A DNA stretch of 64,000 bases from CBDBEU01 sp965204565 (GTDB lineage Bacteria; Pseudomonadota; Alphaproteobacteria; Rhizobiales; TMED25), in NCBI GenBank assembly GCA_965204565.1, contig CBDBEU010000005.1:1426001-1490000 (forward strand). The letters run 5' to 3'. Numbering within the stretch: position 1 is the stretch's first letter; every line of letters begins with the position of its first letter. Shown here piece by piece: positions 47,705 through 57,546 of the stretch. The position numbers and the translations under genes are program-made. The notes beneath the pieces are model-generated. The model had not been told where the DNA came from, made no database searches, and worked only from the letters and a program-made list of their open reading frames with translations.

Positions 47705-48515
47705 GTGGATTTGACACTTGCAGATTTTGGCTGGCGGACGTTCTTTCAGGCTCAACTTGATTGTGCTGCCGGGATCGGTTGCAGGCCGGTGCGCGTGACG
47801 GCGGTGCATCGCGACAAGATCGAAGTTGCCGCGCCCGGAATCGAGGCCCGGATAGAGCCGTTTCGGGGTGATCTTTCACACGAAGAGGATGTGGCGACCG
47901 TAGGCGATTGGTTGATCCTGGATGCAGGGGGGGAGCGTGCGTCGCGGCGGCTTGAACGTTACAGCTTGTTCAAGCGCCGGGCCATCGGAAAAGGGCGCCG
48001 TGTGCAGTTGATTGCAGCCAATGTCGATACGCTGTTCATCGTTACCTCCTGCAACCAGGAGTTCAATCCGGCCCGTCTGGAGAGGTTTTTGTCTCTTGGC
48101 CGTGCCGCAGAGGTAACGCCGGTGATCGTTTTGACCAAGGCCGATCTGACCGATGATGCAGCCGACTATGCAGCCCGTGTGCGTGAGGCGATGCCGGATG
48201 TGCTGGTCGAGATCATCGACGCGCGAAAGCCTGAGGACGCCGCGCATCTGGCCGGCTGGTGCGGCCATGGGCAGACGATCGCGATGGCTGGTTCATCTGG
48301 TGTCGGCAAATCGACGTTGGTCAACACGTTGATGGGGGCAAGCGCGCAAGAGACCGGCGCAGTGCGCGAAGACGATGATCGCGGACGGCACACCACCTCT
48401 TCGCGTTCTTTGCACCGCATGCGGTCTGGCAGCTGGCTGCTTGACATGCCCGGAATGCGTGAAGTGCAACTCACCGGTGTTGCCGAAGCTATAGATCAGG
48501 TGTTTGCCGATCGCA
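47705..48515 (+). pseudogene. rsgA: Ribosome small-subunit GTPase RsgA, C-terminally truncated
   Basis: RsgA matures the 30S subunit. The OB domain (VRVTAVHRDKIEVAAPGIEA) and the circularly permuted GTPase are present: IVLTKADLTDD (G4), AGSSGVGKSTLVNTLMG (G1), GRHTTSSRSLH (G2) and LLDMPGMREVQL (G3). After IDQVFAD the zinc-binding C-terminal domain is missing. The frame instead runs through about ten unrelated codons into the start of aminopeptidase P. A deletion probably joined the two genes. Confidence 0.8.
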
Positions 48516-48550
48516 ATTGCGCTGACCTTCGGCGACCGTTAAAAACCCGT

Positions 48551-50371
48551 ATGTTCCAAACCTTCGAGGAGCGTGGAGACCCGCAATGGGCTCGCGAGCG
48601 CCTTCCTGCCCTGCGCCGGCATCTGGCCAAGTCGGGTTGCGACGGTTTCATCCTGCCACGCACCGATGCACATCAAAGCGAATACCTGGCCGACCACGAT
48701 CAGCGCCTCACCTGGTTGACCGGATTCACCGGTTCCGCCGGCACCGCCATCATCCTCGCCGAACGCGCCGTCATCTTCGTCGATGGCCGCTATACGGTTC
48801 AGGTCGCACGGCAGGTCGATGGCAAGCTGTTTAACATCGTTAATGTCACCGACAAGAACCCCAGCGACTGGATCGCTGATGAAGCCGGCGAAGGCACGCG
48901 TCTTGGCTATGATCCCTGGCTTCATACGCCCGATGGGCTGGAACGGCTTCGAAAGGCCGCTGAAAAAGCCGGTGCCGAACTTGTTGCATTGGCTACAAAT
49001 CCGGTCGATGCCATCTGGACTGGCCAACCGGAGCCGCCATCGGCCCCGATTGTGCCTCACCCGCTAAAATTCGCCGGTGAACTGACCGGTGCCAAGCTCA
49101 TGCATTTGCGCGAAGAACTTGCCAAAACAGGCAGTGACGCACTGGTATTGAGCCTTAGTGATTCAATTGCCTGGCTGTTCAATATTCGTGGCTCAGACGT
49201 GGCACACACGCCTGTTGCCCTCGCGTTCGCCATCATTACCCGGGACAAAGCCACACTTTTCTGCGACCCGCAAAAAGTCGGCCCCGATACCGCTGCCTGG
49301 CTCGCCCCCCATGTCACCACTGAACACGAATCCAAACTCGGACCGGCGCTCGATGCCCTGGGTGCACAAGCAGCCACGGTTCAGATCGACCCGGCCTCCT
49401 CTCCGGTATGGATTGTCGAGCGTCTCGATGCCGCCGGCGCCGATATTGGCCGTGAGCCCGATCCCTGCACCGCCGCCAAAGCGCTCAAGAACCAGACCGA
49501 AATTGCAGGTGCACGCACCGCCCATTTGCGCGATGCAATCGCGCTCGCTCGTTTCCTGAGCTGGCTCGATACTGAGGCCCCATCCGGCAATACCGACGAG
49601 ATATCAGCTGTCAAACGTCTGGAGGAATTGAGAGCTCAGTCCAATGCCCTTCGTGACGCAAGTTTCGAGACAATTGCTGGATCAGGCCCCAATGGCGCGA
49701 TTGTGCACTACCGGGTAAATGAATACACGAACCGACCGCTTGAACCCGGAAGCCTGTTTCTGGTTGATTCCGGCGCGCAATACCGCGATGGAACCACCGA
49801 TGTCACACGAACCGTCGCCATCGGTACGCCAAGCGATGAGATGCAGCGGTTGTTCACACTCGTTCTCAAGGGCCACATCGCCATTGCCACCGCGCGCTTT
49901 CCGCAAGGCACCGCTGGTGTACAGCTCGACGCATTGGCCCGCATTGCACTGTGGCGGGCAGGTCACGATTATGACCATGGCACCGGCCATGGCGTGGGTT
50001 CCTATCTTGGCGTTCACGAAGGCCCACAGGGAATTTCCAAGCGCGCCAAGGTGTCTCTCGAACCCGGCATGATCCTGTCCGACGAACCCGGCGTCTATAT
50101 TGAGGGCGCGTTCGGCATCCGCATCGAAAACCTACTTCTGGTGAGAGAACCCGAACCGATCGACCATGGCGCAAGGCCAATGCTGAGCTTTGAGACATTG
50201 ACGCTTGCGCCAATCGACCTGCGGCTGGTCGAGCCTCGCATGCTCAGCCAAGCCGAACTCGAATGGCTCAATGCCTATCATGCAAGGGTGCGCGATGAGC
50301 TGGCCTCTCAGCTCCAATCACTCGAACGAGACTGGTTGATCGCGGCGACAGTTCCAATCAGTGCCGGTTGA
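48551..50371 (+). CDS. pepP: Aminopeptidase P family metallopeptidase
   Basis: This enzyme removes N-terminal residues before proline and uses two metal ions. The ATG at 48551 gives the usual N-terminus (MFQTFEERGDP), although the frame is open upstream into rsgA. It has two N-terminal creatinase-like domains, then the pita-bread domain with metal ligands in LFLVDSGAQYRDGTTDVTRT (two Asp), HDYDHGTGHGVGSYLGVHEG (His), MILSDEPGVYIEGAFGIRIE (two Glu). The 606 residues are complete. In related genomes it follows prmA directly; here DUF1127, padR and rsgA lie between. Confidence 0.9.
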   Translation: MFQTFEERGDPQWARERLPALRRHLAKSGCDGFILPRTDAHQSEYLADHDQRLTWLTGFTGSAGTAIILAERAVIFVDGRYTVQVARQVDGKLFNIVNVTDKNPSDWIADEAGEGTRLGYDPWLHTPDGLERLRKAAEKAGAELVALATNPVDAIWTGQPEPPSAPIVPHPLKFAGELTGAKLMHLREELAKTGSDALVLSLSDSIAWLFNIRGSDVAHTPVALAFAIITRDKATLFCDPQKVGPDTAAWLAPHVTTEHESKLGPALDALGAQAATVQIDPASSPVWIVERLDAAGADIGREPDPCTAAKALKNQTEIAGARTAHLRDAIALARFLSWLDTEAPSGNTDEISAVKRLEELRAQSNALRDASFETIAGSGPNGAIVHYRVNEYTNRPLEPGSLFLVDSGAQYRDGTTDVTRTVAIGTPSDEMQRLFTLVLKGHIAIATARFPQGTAGVQLDALARIALWRAGHDYDHGTGHGVGSYLGVHEGPQGISKRAKVSLEPGMILSDEPGVYIEGAFGIRIENLLLVREPEPIDHGARPMLSFETLTLAPIDLRLVEPRMLSQAELEWLNAYHARVRDELASQLQSLERDWLIAATVPISAG

Positions 50372-50523
50372 TCGGAACGGGCACCACCACTCCACCCACG
50401 GCATCTTGCCCCCCGACGAGGTCCATGCCGGCAAAACCGAACCCATGAGAATGGCAGCCTGATGTGAAACCCTGATCCATCTTAACAAGGCTGAAAACTG
50501 GCCGAAAAAGCAGGACCACCTCT
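50372..50523 (+). mobile_element. IS3-family 3' end remnant
   Basis: Right after pepP, the frame HHHSTHGILPPDEVHAGKTE ending in a TGA is the last part of an IS3-type orfB, followed by about 60 bases that should be the element's right end (CTGAAAACTGGCCGAAAAAG). The rest of the element is missing. Confidence 0.65.
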
Positions 50524-50815
50524 ATGAAGCTGCATAGCCCCGACCTGACCGAAGAAAACATCACCAAGATCCGTGATCTGTTTCCGGGCTGCGGTGACCG
50601 AGACCGCGGACGAGAGCGACAAAGTGCGGTTGATGGTCGATTTCGATCAATTACGACAGGAATTGGGTGACCATATTGTCGAAGATGGACAGGAGCGCTA
50701 TCGGCTGGACTGGCCGGGGAAACGAGAGGCGCTGATTGTTGCAAACACTCCCATAGCGAAGACATTTCGGCCAGTTCGCGGAGAGAGTGTGGATTTTGAT
50801 GCGACAAGCAACTTG
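50524..50815 (+). pseudogene. Type III restriction-modification methyltransferase (Mod), N-terminal fragment
   Basis: The reading MKLHSPDLTEENITKIRDLF, a frameshift near 50590, then VRLMVDFDQLRQELGDHIVE, RYRLDWPGKREALIVANTPI and FRPVRGESVDFDATSNL match the N-terminus of type III Mod subunits (family form ...ESVDFDTTKNLFIEGDNLDALKLL). It stops at the IS5 fragment, and the catalytic DPPY region is absent. It is a dead remnant of a second restriction system. Confidence 0.7.
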
Positions 50816-50890
50816 GACACCCTGAAGAACCCTGCCTGCTGCCTGGAATCGTGTGACGAGAGCGCATTTACGGCCGCGATGCGCGTCATG
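50815..50890 (-). mobile_element. IS5 end fragment
   Basis: About 76 bases match the 3' end of IS5 copies A and B (GCCTGGAATCG, GACGAGAGCGC, TTTACGGCCGCGATGCG). It truncates the mod remnant. A short frame that continues after it (MTDEERDFVNAAKVAVEDRL) is not recognised. Confidence 0.65.
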
Positions 50891-51016
50891 ACAGACGAAG
50901 AGCGGGATTTCGTGAACGCGGCGAAGGTCGCGGTGGAGGATAGATTGGAGTGGTGTTGACTTTAGGGCAACACGAAACAGAGAGATGTACGAATACTCAG
51001 GAGGAGGTCGGCGATC

Positions 51017-51784
51017 ATGAATAGGCAATACGGAGGATTGAAAGTTTTCGGGCGCATTGTCGCACTACCTATATTTTCACTTTTTCTCACCGCCTGCAAA
51101 CCAGAGGTGGTTGCAAATCTTTATGTCGCTGACATTTATGAGGCGATTGAAACCGGAGAGGCAATCCGCGCACCCATCTCGATACGAATACCAATACAGT
51201 CCGTAGATGAATGTGAAGAAAGTCAGAAGACAATATTGCCGATACTAAACTCGTTCTCGGAGAATGCAATTTCGTTTGTGCATTGCGAACATATTTCTCA
51301 GGAGATATTCGACGTGATGGTTGTCGAGACTGATATTGACATTCTTTTCATTGCACCGGGTTCTAGCATATCATTTTCAGGACTCGGCGCCATACTTGTT
51401 GGCGCGGTTTCAAATCATAATTTATACGAAGCGTACTTCACGATAAATGCAAACTATCAAGAAATGATCGACGCTTTGGACAATGCCTATCCGTTTCAAC
51501 GAGTCGATGGTCAGAATATTGACTTCAGTATAACCATTAGCAACGATACTCGTGCAATGGCACAAATGCAAGTTGGCGGACTATTCATCAATGGTGAACC
51601 TGTGATGCGCAGTCGTCCTTTTTCTCTTGATCGCCGTGAAGAACTGCGCATCAAATCATCTGACCTTGCTGCAGCACATCTCGCTCAAAATAGATACGTT
51701 CATTTTGGTTATGTTGCTGGCGAAGGCGCGGAATTTCCAGAGTCATGGCAGTCAGTAAAGGGCCTGTTCTCCGAAACTCCCTAG
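51017..51784 (+). CDS. Lipoprotein of unknown function
   Basis: A 255-residue protein with a lipoprotein signal peptide: basic start, hydrophobic IVALPIFSLFLTAC with the lipobox LTAC, then KPEVVANLYVADIYEAIETG. The mature part has four more Cys-free beta-rich stretches and ends QSVKGLFSETP. AGGAGG lies a few bases before the ATG. The gene is more AT-rich than the core genes and lies between IS5 fragments, so it is probably acquired. I do not recognise a function; similar lipoproteins occur on mobile elements. Confidence 0.6.
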   Translation: MNRQYGGLKVFGRIVALPIFSLFLTACKPEVVANLYVADIYEAIETGEAIRAPISIRIPIQSVDECEESQKTILPILNSFSENAISFVHCEHISQEIFDVMVVETDIDILFIAPGSSISFSGLGAILVGAVSNHNLYEAYFTINANYQEMIDALDNAYPFQRVDGQNIDFSITISNDTRAMAQMQVGGLFINGEPVMRSRPFSLDRREELRIKSSDLAAAHLAQNRYVHFGYVAGEGAEFPESWQSVKGLFSETP

Positions 51785-51872
51785 TCTCCTACTGATTGAG
51801 AGACCAGTAATGTTCGGAGCATAAACTTGCGAGGATTCTTTTTATGTTGAAATTGGATTATTTAGCAGTTGG

Positions 51873-52018
51873 CCACCCTGAAGACCCCTGTCTGCTGCCT
51901 GGAATCGTGTGACGAGAGCGCCTTTACGGCCTCGATGCGCGTCGGCCCTTTGCCTGGGTTGTGGTTCGGGATTTGGTTTCGCTGGGGCTGGGCTATGCCA
52001 CGGCGCCTTTGCGCTCCA
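51873..52018 (-). mobile_element. IS5 end fragment
   Basis: About 146 bases match the 3' end of IS5 copies A and B, from CACCCTGAAGACCCCTGTC to the transposase C-terminal codons near GGCGCCTTTGCGCTCC. It is fused to the MipZ-like remnant. Confidence 0.75.
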
Positions 52019-52239
52019 GTGACGTTCAAATGAAGCCGGATTCTCTCAATCAGGGCGGAACACTTTCAAAGACCCACGTCACGGGCAATTGCGCGTTGGC
52101 ACACGTGGAGATCCATGAGACCTACCGACAAACCGGTTCCTCCAATCCCGATCACCAGATTGGCGGCAAGAGTGGATTTTCCAACGCCGCCTTTTTCATT
52201 GCCCAGGACCACGAATATGTCGGGCGATGTGCCATCCAT
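52019..52239 (-). pseudogene. MipZ/ParA-like ATPase, N-terminal fragment
   Basis: The start MDGTSPDIFVVLGNEKGGVG and KSTLAANLVIGIGGTGL form the deviant Walker A motif and first helix of MipZ, the ParA-like ATPase that places the division septum in alphaproteobacteria. It goes on to VGLMDLHVCQRAIARDVGL and a TGA at 52066-52068. The rest is replaced by an IS5 fragment. If no other copy exists in the genome, division-site placement would be affected. Confidence 0.55.
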
Positions 52240-52293
52240 AATGATCACGTTTTTCCAGAACGACTTCATGTATAATATTGTTATCAAAATCGT

Positions 52294-55200
52294 TTAGTCA
52301 ATTTTTCTCTTCACGTCTGGACGTGATGGTGAATCAGCTGGCGCCATCGACATCAAGGCCGCATTGCCGCCCGATGCGGTAATGTCGGTTGAAATCACGC
52401 GCTCGGTGGCAAAACGATGGAGATAGTGAGCTCCGCCCGCCTTGGGGCCGGTTCCTGAAAACCCCTCCCCGCCAAAGGGTTGAGAGCCGACGACGGCACC
52501 GATCTGATTGCGATTAACATAGATGTTGCCAACCCGCGCGCGCCGGGCGATTTCCCGCGCGCGGCTCTCAATCCTTGTATGGACAGCAAGGGTCAGCCCA
52601 TACCCCCATTGGTTGATTGCATCGACCAACGCATCCAGCCGTCCGGGGTCGTAACGCAACACATGGAGAATGGGGCCGAACACTTCACGACTGATGTCGC
52701 TCGCATCACTGATTTCATAAGTCGCGGGCGCAACAAATGTGCCGTTTGCGGCGCCGGCAGGGAGCTCAAGCTCACGGATCACGCGCGCCGAGCCCCGCAT
52801 TTTCTGCTTGTGGGCTTCAAGTGCATTGCGCGCCGCCTCATCGATCACCGGGCCGATATCGGTGGCATCAACCATTGGATCGCCGATGATCAGCGTGTCC
52901 ATGGCACCGGCCAGAAGCCCGATCACGCGATCAGCCACATCCTCCTGGATGCACAGGACGCGCAGCGCAGAACAACGCTGACCGGAACTGTCAAAAGCGG
53001 ATGTCAGCACATCGCGCACCGCTTGCTCCGGAAGTGCTGTGGAATCGACAATCATGGCATTAAGGCCACCGGTCTCGGCAATGAGGGGCACCATTGGCCC
53101 GTCGCGAGCGGCCAGGGCGGAGGCGATAGTGCGGGCTGTGCCGGTGCCGCCGGTAAAGGCAACGCCGGCCGTGCGTTGATCTGCAACCAGCCTGGCGCCG
53201 ACAACACTGCCCTCGCCCGGCAACAGCGCCAGGATATCGCCAGGAACTCCGGCCTCATGTAACAACTCGACCGCAACAGCTGCGACGAGTGGCGTCTGTT
53301 CAGCCGGTTTGGCGATCACCGCATTGCCGGCGGCCAGTGCACCGGCAATCTGGCCGGTAAAGATCGCCAGCGGAAAATTCCACGGCGATATGCAGACAAA
53401 TACGCCGCGCCCATGCAGCGAGACGGTATTCGTCTCTCCTGTCGGACCGGGCAACACTATGGGGCTCGCAAATTCAGCGCGCGAACGGGCTGCGTAGTAG
53501 TTGAGAAAATCAATCGCCTCGCGCGCATCGCCCAAAGCATTTTTAAGCGTCTTTCCGGCCTCTGCGACCAGAAGAGCCATCAGTCTCTCGCGCCGCGCCT
53601 CGAAAAGGCCTGCGGCGCGCTCAAGGATTTCCGCACGGGCATCACCACCGGAAAGGTCCCAGGCGCTCTGCGCGGCAACGCCTAGATCGAGCGCGTCATC
53701 GATATCCTGCGCTGTTGTCTCGCAAACCGTGCCAATGACCTTGCGGTGATCTAGGGGGGCGAGGATGTCGCGGGGTGGCGCGTGATCGCGCCGCTTGCCG
53801 CCAATGACAACGCCGGCACCGGCGGGGGCTGCAAGATGCTCACGCAACCGGAAGACCAACGGAGCACGGATCGCAGGCTCTGACAGCAGCATACCGCGGC
53901 TGTTCGCCCGCTCTGGCAGAAATAGTTCAGGTGGCGGCGGGATATCCGGGTGGGGAATGACGGGCAGTGCGGCGAAAGTATCGACCGGATCGGCAATGAT
54001 ATCCTCAACCGGTGCGCGGTCGTCGGCCAGACGGTTGACGAAGGAGGTATTGGCGCCGTTCTCCAGAAGTCGGCGCACCAGATAGGCCAGCAGATCCTCA
54101 TGATTGCCGACCGGCGCATAGATGCGGCACGGCAGCCCTAGACCGCCCTCCTCGCTGGCTGCCTGATAGAGCGCCTGCCCCATACCGTGCAGACGCTGCA
54201 GTTCCAGCCCCTCGCCGCCGCCGCGCACCCTGATCGAAGCCAGAGTTTGTGCATTGTGGGTGGCAAATTGGGGGTGGAACAGGCGAGCATGGTCGATCAG
54301 ATATTGCGCGCAGGCGAGATAGGAAACATCGGTCGAGACTTTGCGCGTCAGCACCGGGTAGCTCTCATGCCCTGCCTGTTGCGCGCGTTTGATCTCGCTG
54401 TCCCAATACGCGCCCTTGACCAGGCGCACCGGGATGCGCCGTCCGCTGTTGCGGGCGAGCGCACCGAGCCATTCCAGAACCGCGAAAGCGCGTCTGCCGT
54501 AGGCCTGAACCGCAAGACCAAGTCCATCCCAGCCATGTTCGGAGGTTTGTTCCAGGACGCGCTCGAAGATCGCCAGTGACAGATCAAGGCGCTCGGATTC
54601 CTCGGCATCGATGGTGATGGAGACATTGAGGTCAATGGCGGCGTTGACCAGCACGGCCAGGCGCCCCGCCAGCGCCGGCACCACATATTCGGCACGGGTC
54701 GCCTCATAGCGCGGATTGAGCGCCGACAGCTTGACGGAAATACCCGGTCTTTCGCTCACCGGCGCTGCTGCGGTTGTGCGCCACATTTCAGCGCCACCGA
54801 CGGCACCAATCGCGCCCATATAGGCATCGAAATAGCGCTCGGCATCATCCTCGCTGACGGCTGCCTCACCCAGCATGTCGAACGAGAAACGGTATCCCTT
54901 TTCCACCCACGGTGCGGCCTCTTCAAGTGCTTCGCACATGTCGCGGCCAAGCACGAACTGGCGGCCCAAAATGCGCATGGCGCGGCGCATGGCGTTGCGG
55001 ATAATCGGCTCACCGGACCGGGCGAGAAGGCGTGCGAGAAAATCGAATGCATCGCCCTCGCCGGCCGTTCCAAGCTCCACCACCTCACCAGTCAGCATCA
55101 GACCGAAAGTGGAGGCGTTGACGAACAGGGAAGAAGACCGGCCAAGATGCGCCCGCCAGTCGCGCCCGGCCATCTTGTCGGCAATCAGCCGGTCGGCGGT

Positions 55201-55533
55201 GTCGGCATCCGGCACCCTGAGAAGCGCTTCGGCAAGGCACATGAGCACCACGCCTTCTTCGCTCGACAGGTCGTATTCGTACATGAATTCATCAATACCG
55301 CCGGCCTGGCGGCGCCCGGCACGTACCTTGTCCACCAGATGGCGCGCAACACTGGCGACTTCCTGTTTGGCTTTGGCGCCGAGGGTCGCATCGCGTGCAA
55401 GCTCACGCATCAGCACCTCTTCGTCCGCCAGATAGGCCTCGGCAATCGCCGTGCGCGACAATCCACCGGTGGCCGGATCGTTCTTACCGTTCTGTGATCG
55501 CTGGTCGTGCGGGCCGGCCATGGCCGGGCTCAC
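52294..55533 (-). CDS. putA: Bifunctional proline dehydrogenase / glutamate-semialdehyde dehydrogenase
   Basis: PutA oxidises proline to glutamate in two steps. The PRODH domain lies around residues 190-490 (YRFSFDMLGEAAVSEDDAER, ISVKLSALNPRYEATR, RIPVRLVKGAYWDSEIKRAQ). The aldehyde dehydrogenase domain covers about 560-1040 (FVCISPWNFPLAIFTGQIAG, Glu in MVPLIAETGGLNAMIV, catalytic Cys in SSGQRCSALRVLCIQ). There is no N-terminal ribbon-helix-helix, so it should not repress its own gene. The GTG start overlaps the DUF1489 stop; an ATG lies four codons later. Confidence 0.95.
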   Translation of the reverse strand: MSPAMAGPHDQRSQNGKNDPATGGLSRTAIAEAYLADEEVLMRELARDATLGAKAKQEVASVARHLVDKVRAGRRQAGGIDEFMYEYDLSSEEGVVLMCLAEALLRVPDADTADRLIADKMAGRDWRAHLGRSSSLFVNASTFGLMLTGEVVELGTAGEGDAFDFLARLLARSGEPIIRNAMRRAMRILGRQFVLGRDMCEALEEAAPWVEKGYRFSFDMLGEAAVSEDDAERYFDAYMGAIGAVGGAEMWRTTAAAPVSERPGISVKLSALNPRYEATRAEYVVPALAGRLAVLVNAAIDLNVSITIDAEESERLDLSLAIFERVLEQTSEHGWDGLGLAVQAYGRRAFAVLEWLGALARNSGRRIPVRLVKGAYWDSEIKRAQQAGHESYPVLTRKVSTDVSYLACAQYLIDHARLFHPQFATHNAQTLASIRVRGGGEGLELQRLHGMGQALYQAASEEGGLGLPCRIYAPVGNHEDLLAYLVRRLLENGANTSFVNRLADDRAPVEDIIADPVDTFAALPVIPHPDIPPPPELFLPERANSRGMLLSEPAIRAPLVFRLREHLAAPAGAGVVIGGKRRDHAPPRDILAPLDHRKVIGTVCETTAQDIDDALDLGVAAQSAWDLSGGDARAEILERAAGLFEARRERLMALLVAEAGKTLKNALGDAREAIDFLNYYAARSRAEFASPIVLPGPTGETNTVSLHGRGVFVCISPWNFPLAIFTGQIAGALAAGNAVIAKPAEQTPLVAAVAVELLHEAGVPGDILALLPGEGSVVGARLVADQRTAGVAFTGGTGTARTIASALAARDGPMVPLIAETGGLNAMIVDSTALPEQAVRDVLTSAFDSSGQRCSALRVLCIQEDVADRVIGLLAGAMDTLIIGDPMVDATDIGPVIDEAARNALEAHKQKMRGSARVIRELELPAGAANGTFVAPATYEISDASDISREVFGPILHVLRYDPGRLDALVDAINQWGYGLTLAVHTRIESRAREIARRARVGNIYVNRNQIGAVVGSQPFGGEGFSGTGPKAGGAHYLHRFATERVISTDITASGGNAALMSMAPADSPSRPDVKRKID

Positions 55534-55961
55534 AACAAGCCAAGGGTCGCCAGTTCACGGCGCAGTTCGGCTGGCAGCGCGGATGCTTCCGCCGCGGCGA
55601 TATCGCCCGGTGCATCACGGTGTTCGAGATAGCGCCACCCCTGGAACGGTCGCTTGGGTGTGGGGACTGTCGCCACATGCTGGGATCCGAGCACGATCCT
55701 GCAGCGCTCTACCCCGTCGCGACCTCGCACAGAGCGCAGATCGATGATTGGCTGGCGAAGCTGGACCGCGCCCTTGATCACCCAATAGAGCGAGCCTCCA
55801 TCCAGAACCTCTTCGCGCCGGCGCGGCATGGCGCGGGTGGTGTGTCCAAGCTCCGGCGGCTTTCCCGCAGCGCGCAGCTCCTCCAGCCGGTTGTGGTGAT
55901 GGACCACAAGCTCGTCCGGCTCGTCGACGCCAACGCACAGCTTGAGAAGATGAAGCGGCAT
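55530..55961 (-). CDS. DUF1489 family protein
   Basis: A 143-residue conserved alphaproteobacterial protein of unknown function: MPLHLLKLCVGVDEPDELVV, TTRAMPRRREEVLDGGSLYW, VIKGAVQLRQPIIDLRSVRG and RPFQGWRYLEHRDAPGDI. The ATG at 55961 matches the family start; the frame is open further upstream. It overlaps putA by four bases, so the two are probably co-expressed. Confidence 0.85.
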   Translation of the reverse strand: MPLHLLKLCVGVDEPDELVVHHHNRLEELRAAGKPPELGHTTRAMPRRREEVLDGGSLYWVIKGAVQLRQPIIDLRSVRGRDGVERCRIVLGSQHVATVPTPKRPFQGWRYLEHRDAPGDIAAAEASALPAELRRELATLGLL

Positions 55962-56125
55962 GCCAGCCCTCCGCAATCGCCGCCCAGTCAGATACTCCAA
56001 TACGTTCCTCTGTAGCATGAGAGCTGGCCGACGCGCGGGTCCCGTCACGGCCCTGTGAATAACTTGAGCTGAACAGACCGGCGGCCCCCCGCCCACAAGG
56101 ACGAGAGGCCGCTTCGACCGCCAAC

Positions 56126-57441
56126 TGAACCGCCCCGGTTTTACCGGAGACTTTATTTGTTCCAAACCTATGCGACTTTATCAAGGGCGTTCATGCTTGC
56201 ATGGAAGGCGTCCTCCATTTCCTGCGGCGGTCGGTGGCCGATGGCGCCGTGTAGCCGCTCTGTGTTGTACCAACTGACCCATTGCAGGGTTTCCCAATCA
56301 ACCCGGGCCACGGATTTCCACGGCCCGAAGAACTCGATGACCTCAGTCTTGAACAGGCCGATGACGCTTTCCGCCAGGGCGTTGTCATAGCTGTCGCCAA
56401 TGCTGCCGACCGAGATGTCAATCCCGGCCTCCCCCAGACGTTCGGTATAGCGGATTGACAGATACCGGCTGCCGCGGTCCGAGTGATGGATCAACCCTTC
56501 AGCCGGATCACCTGGTTCAAGGCATCCAGCACGAAGCCCGTCGTCATGGACGTCGAGACGCGCCAGCCCACGATCTTGCGGGCGAAGACATCAATGACAA
56601 AGGCCACATAGACCATCCCCATCCAGGTCGACACGCAGGTGAAGTCCGACACCCGGATCTGGTTGGCAGATCCGGGTGGGCGCGGTGGCGGTGAAGTCGC
56701 GATTGACCTTGTCATCCGGGCAGGACTGCGCCGGATCAGGGATCGTGGTTCTCTTCCTGCCGCGCGTAACCCCTTGTAATCCATGCTCTCTCATGAGCCG
56801 CTCTACAGTGCACCGTGCGATATCCCTGTCTTCCCGGCGCAACTGGTGCCAGACTTTGCGGGCTGCGTATCTGCCTTTGCTCTCGTCATGGACACGCTTG
56901 ATCTCCTTCAGGTCTGTCGCACACTGACCGGCTCGGTCTGACGCCAAATCAGGATCCCGGGCGATGGCCGCATGCCTGTAGCAGCTCGATGGGCGATCGG
57001 CAGCACACGGCAGGTCGGCTCGACCCCAAAGTCCCCTTGATGCTCTTCAATGAAGGCAATCATTTGCGGAACGGGCGGTCGAGCTCCGCCTGTGCAAAAT
57101 ACGCGGACGCCTTCTTCAGGATCTCGTTGGCCTGGCGTTGTTCTTTATTCTCGCGCTCCAACGCCTTGAGCCGGGCGCGCTGGTCACTGGTCAAACCGTC
57201 GCGCTCACCGGCGTCTCCGGCCGCTTGAACGCACCAGGCGCATAGCGTGTCGGGTGAGCAGCCAAGCTTCGACGCAATCGCCTTGTGGGCTGCGTTGTCA
57301 CGGGCATACTCAGGCCGCTGTTCGCGAAAAGGACGGACCCCGCGTTCCCGGAACCCGGCCGTGTACTTCGGGGGGATTTCTTCTTGTCCACAGGGCTCAT
57401 CCTTTGAGAGTTTTACTCTCCAGTAAACCCGGGGCGGTTCA
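56126..57441 (-). mobile_element. IS3-family element, frameshifted
   Basis: The 1316-base element has terminal repeats TGAACCGCCCCGG on both ends. OrfA starts at 57400 (MSPVDKKKSP), shifts frame in a C run, and continues PPKYTAGFRERGVRPFREQ and ALERENKEQRQANEILKKAS. OrfB is in pieces: GRYAARKVWHQLRREDRDIA, VSDFTCVSTWMGMVYVAFVI, HHSDRGSRYLSIRYTERLGE and SVGSIGDSYDNALAESVIGL. The three catalytic acidic residues are visible, but orfB has at least two frame changes. Confidence 0.85.
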
Positions 57442-57546
57442 GACCTACGTCCATTTCGATCATCTGCTCTGCGCAACGCTGCGCTTTCGCAAAGAGCGCT
57501 TCCGGGTCCCATGCAACGGGTGTCTTTCCGGGTTTGATTGTCTTTT

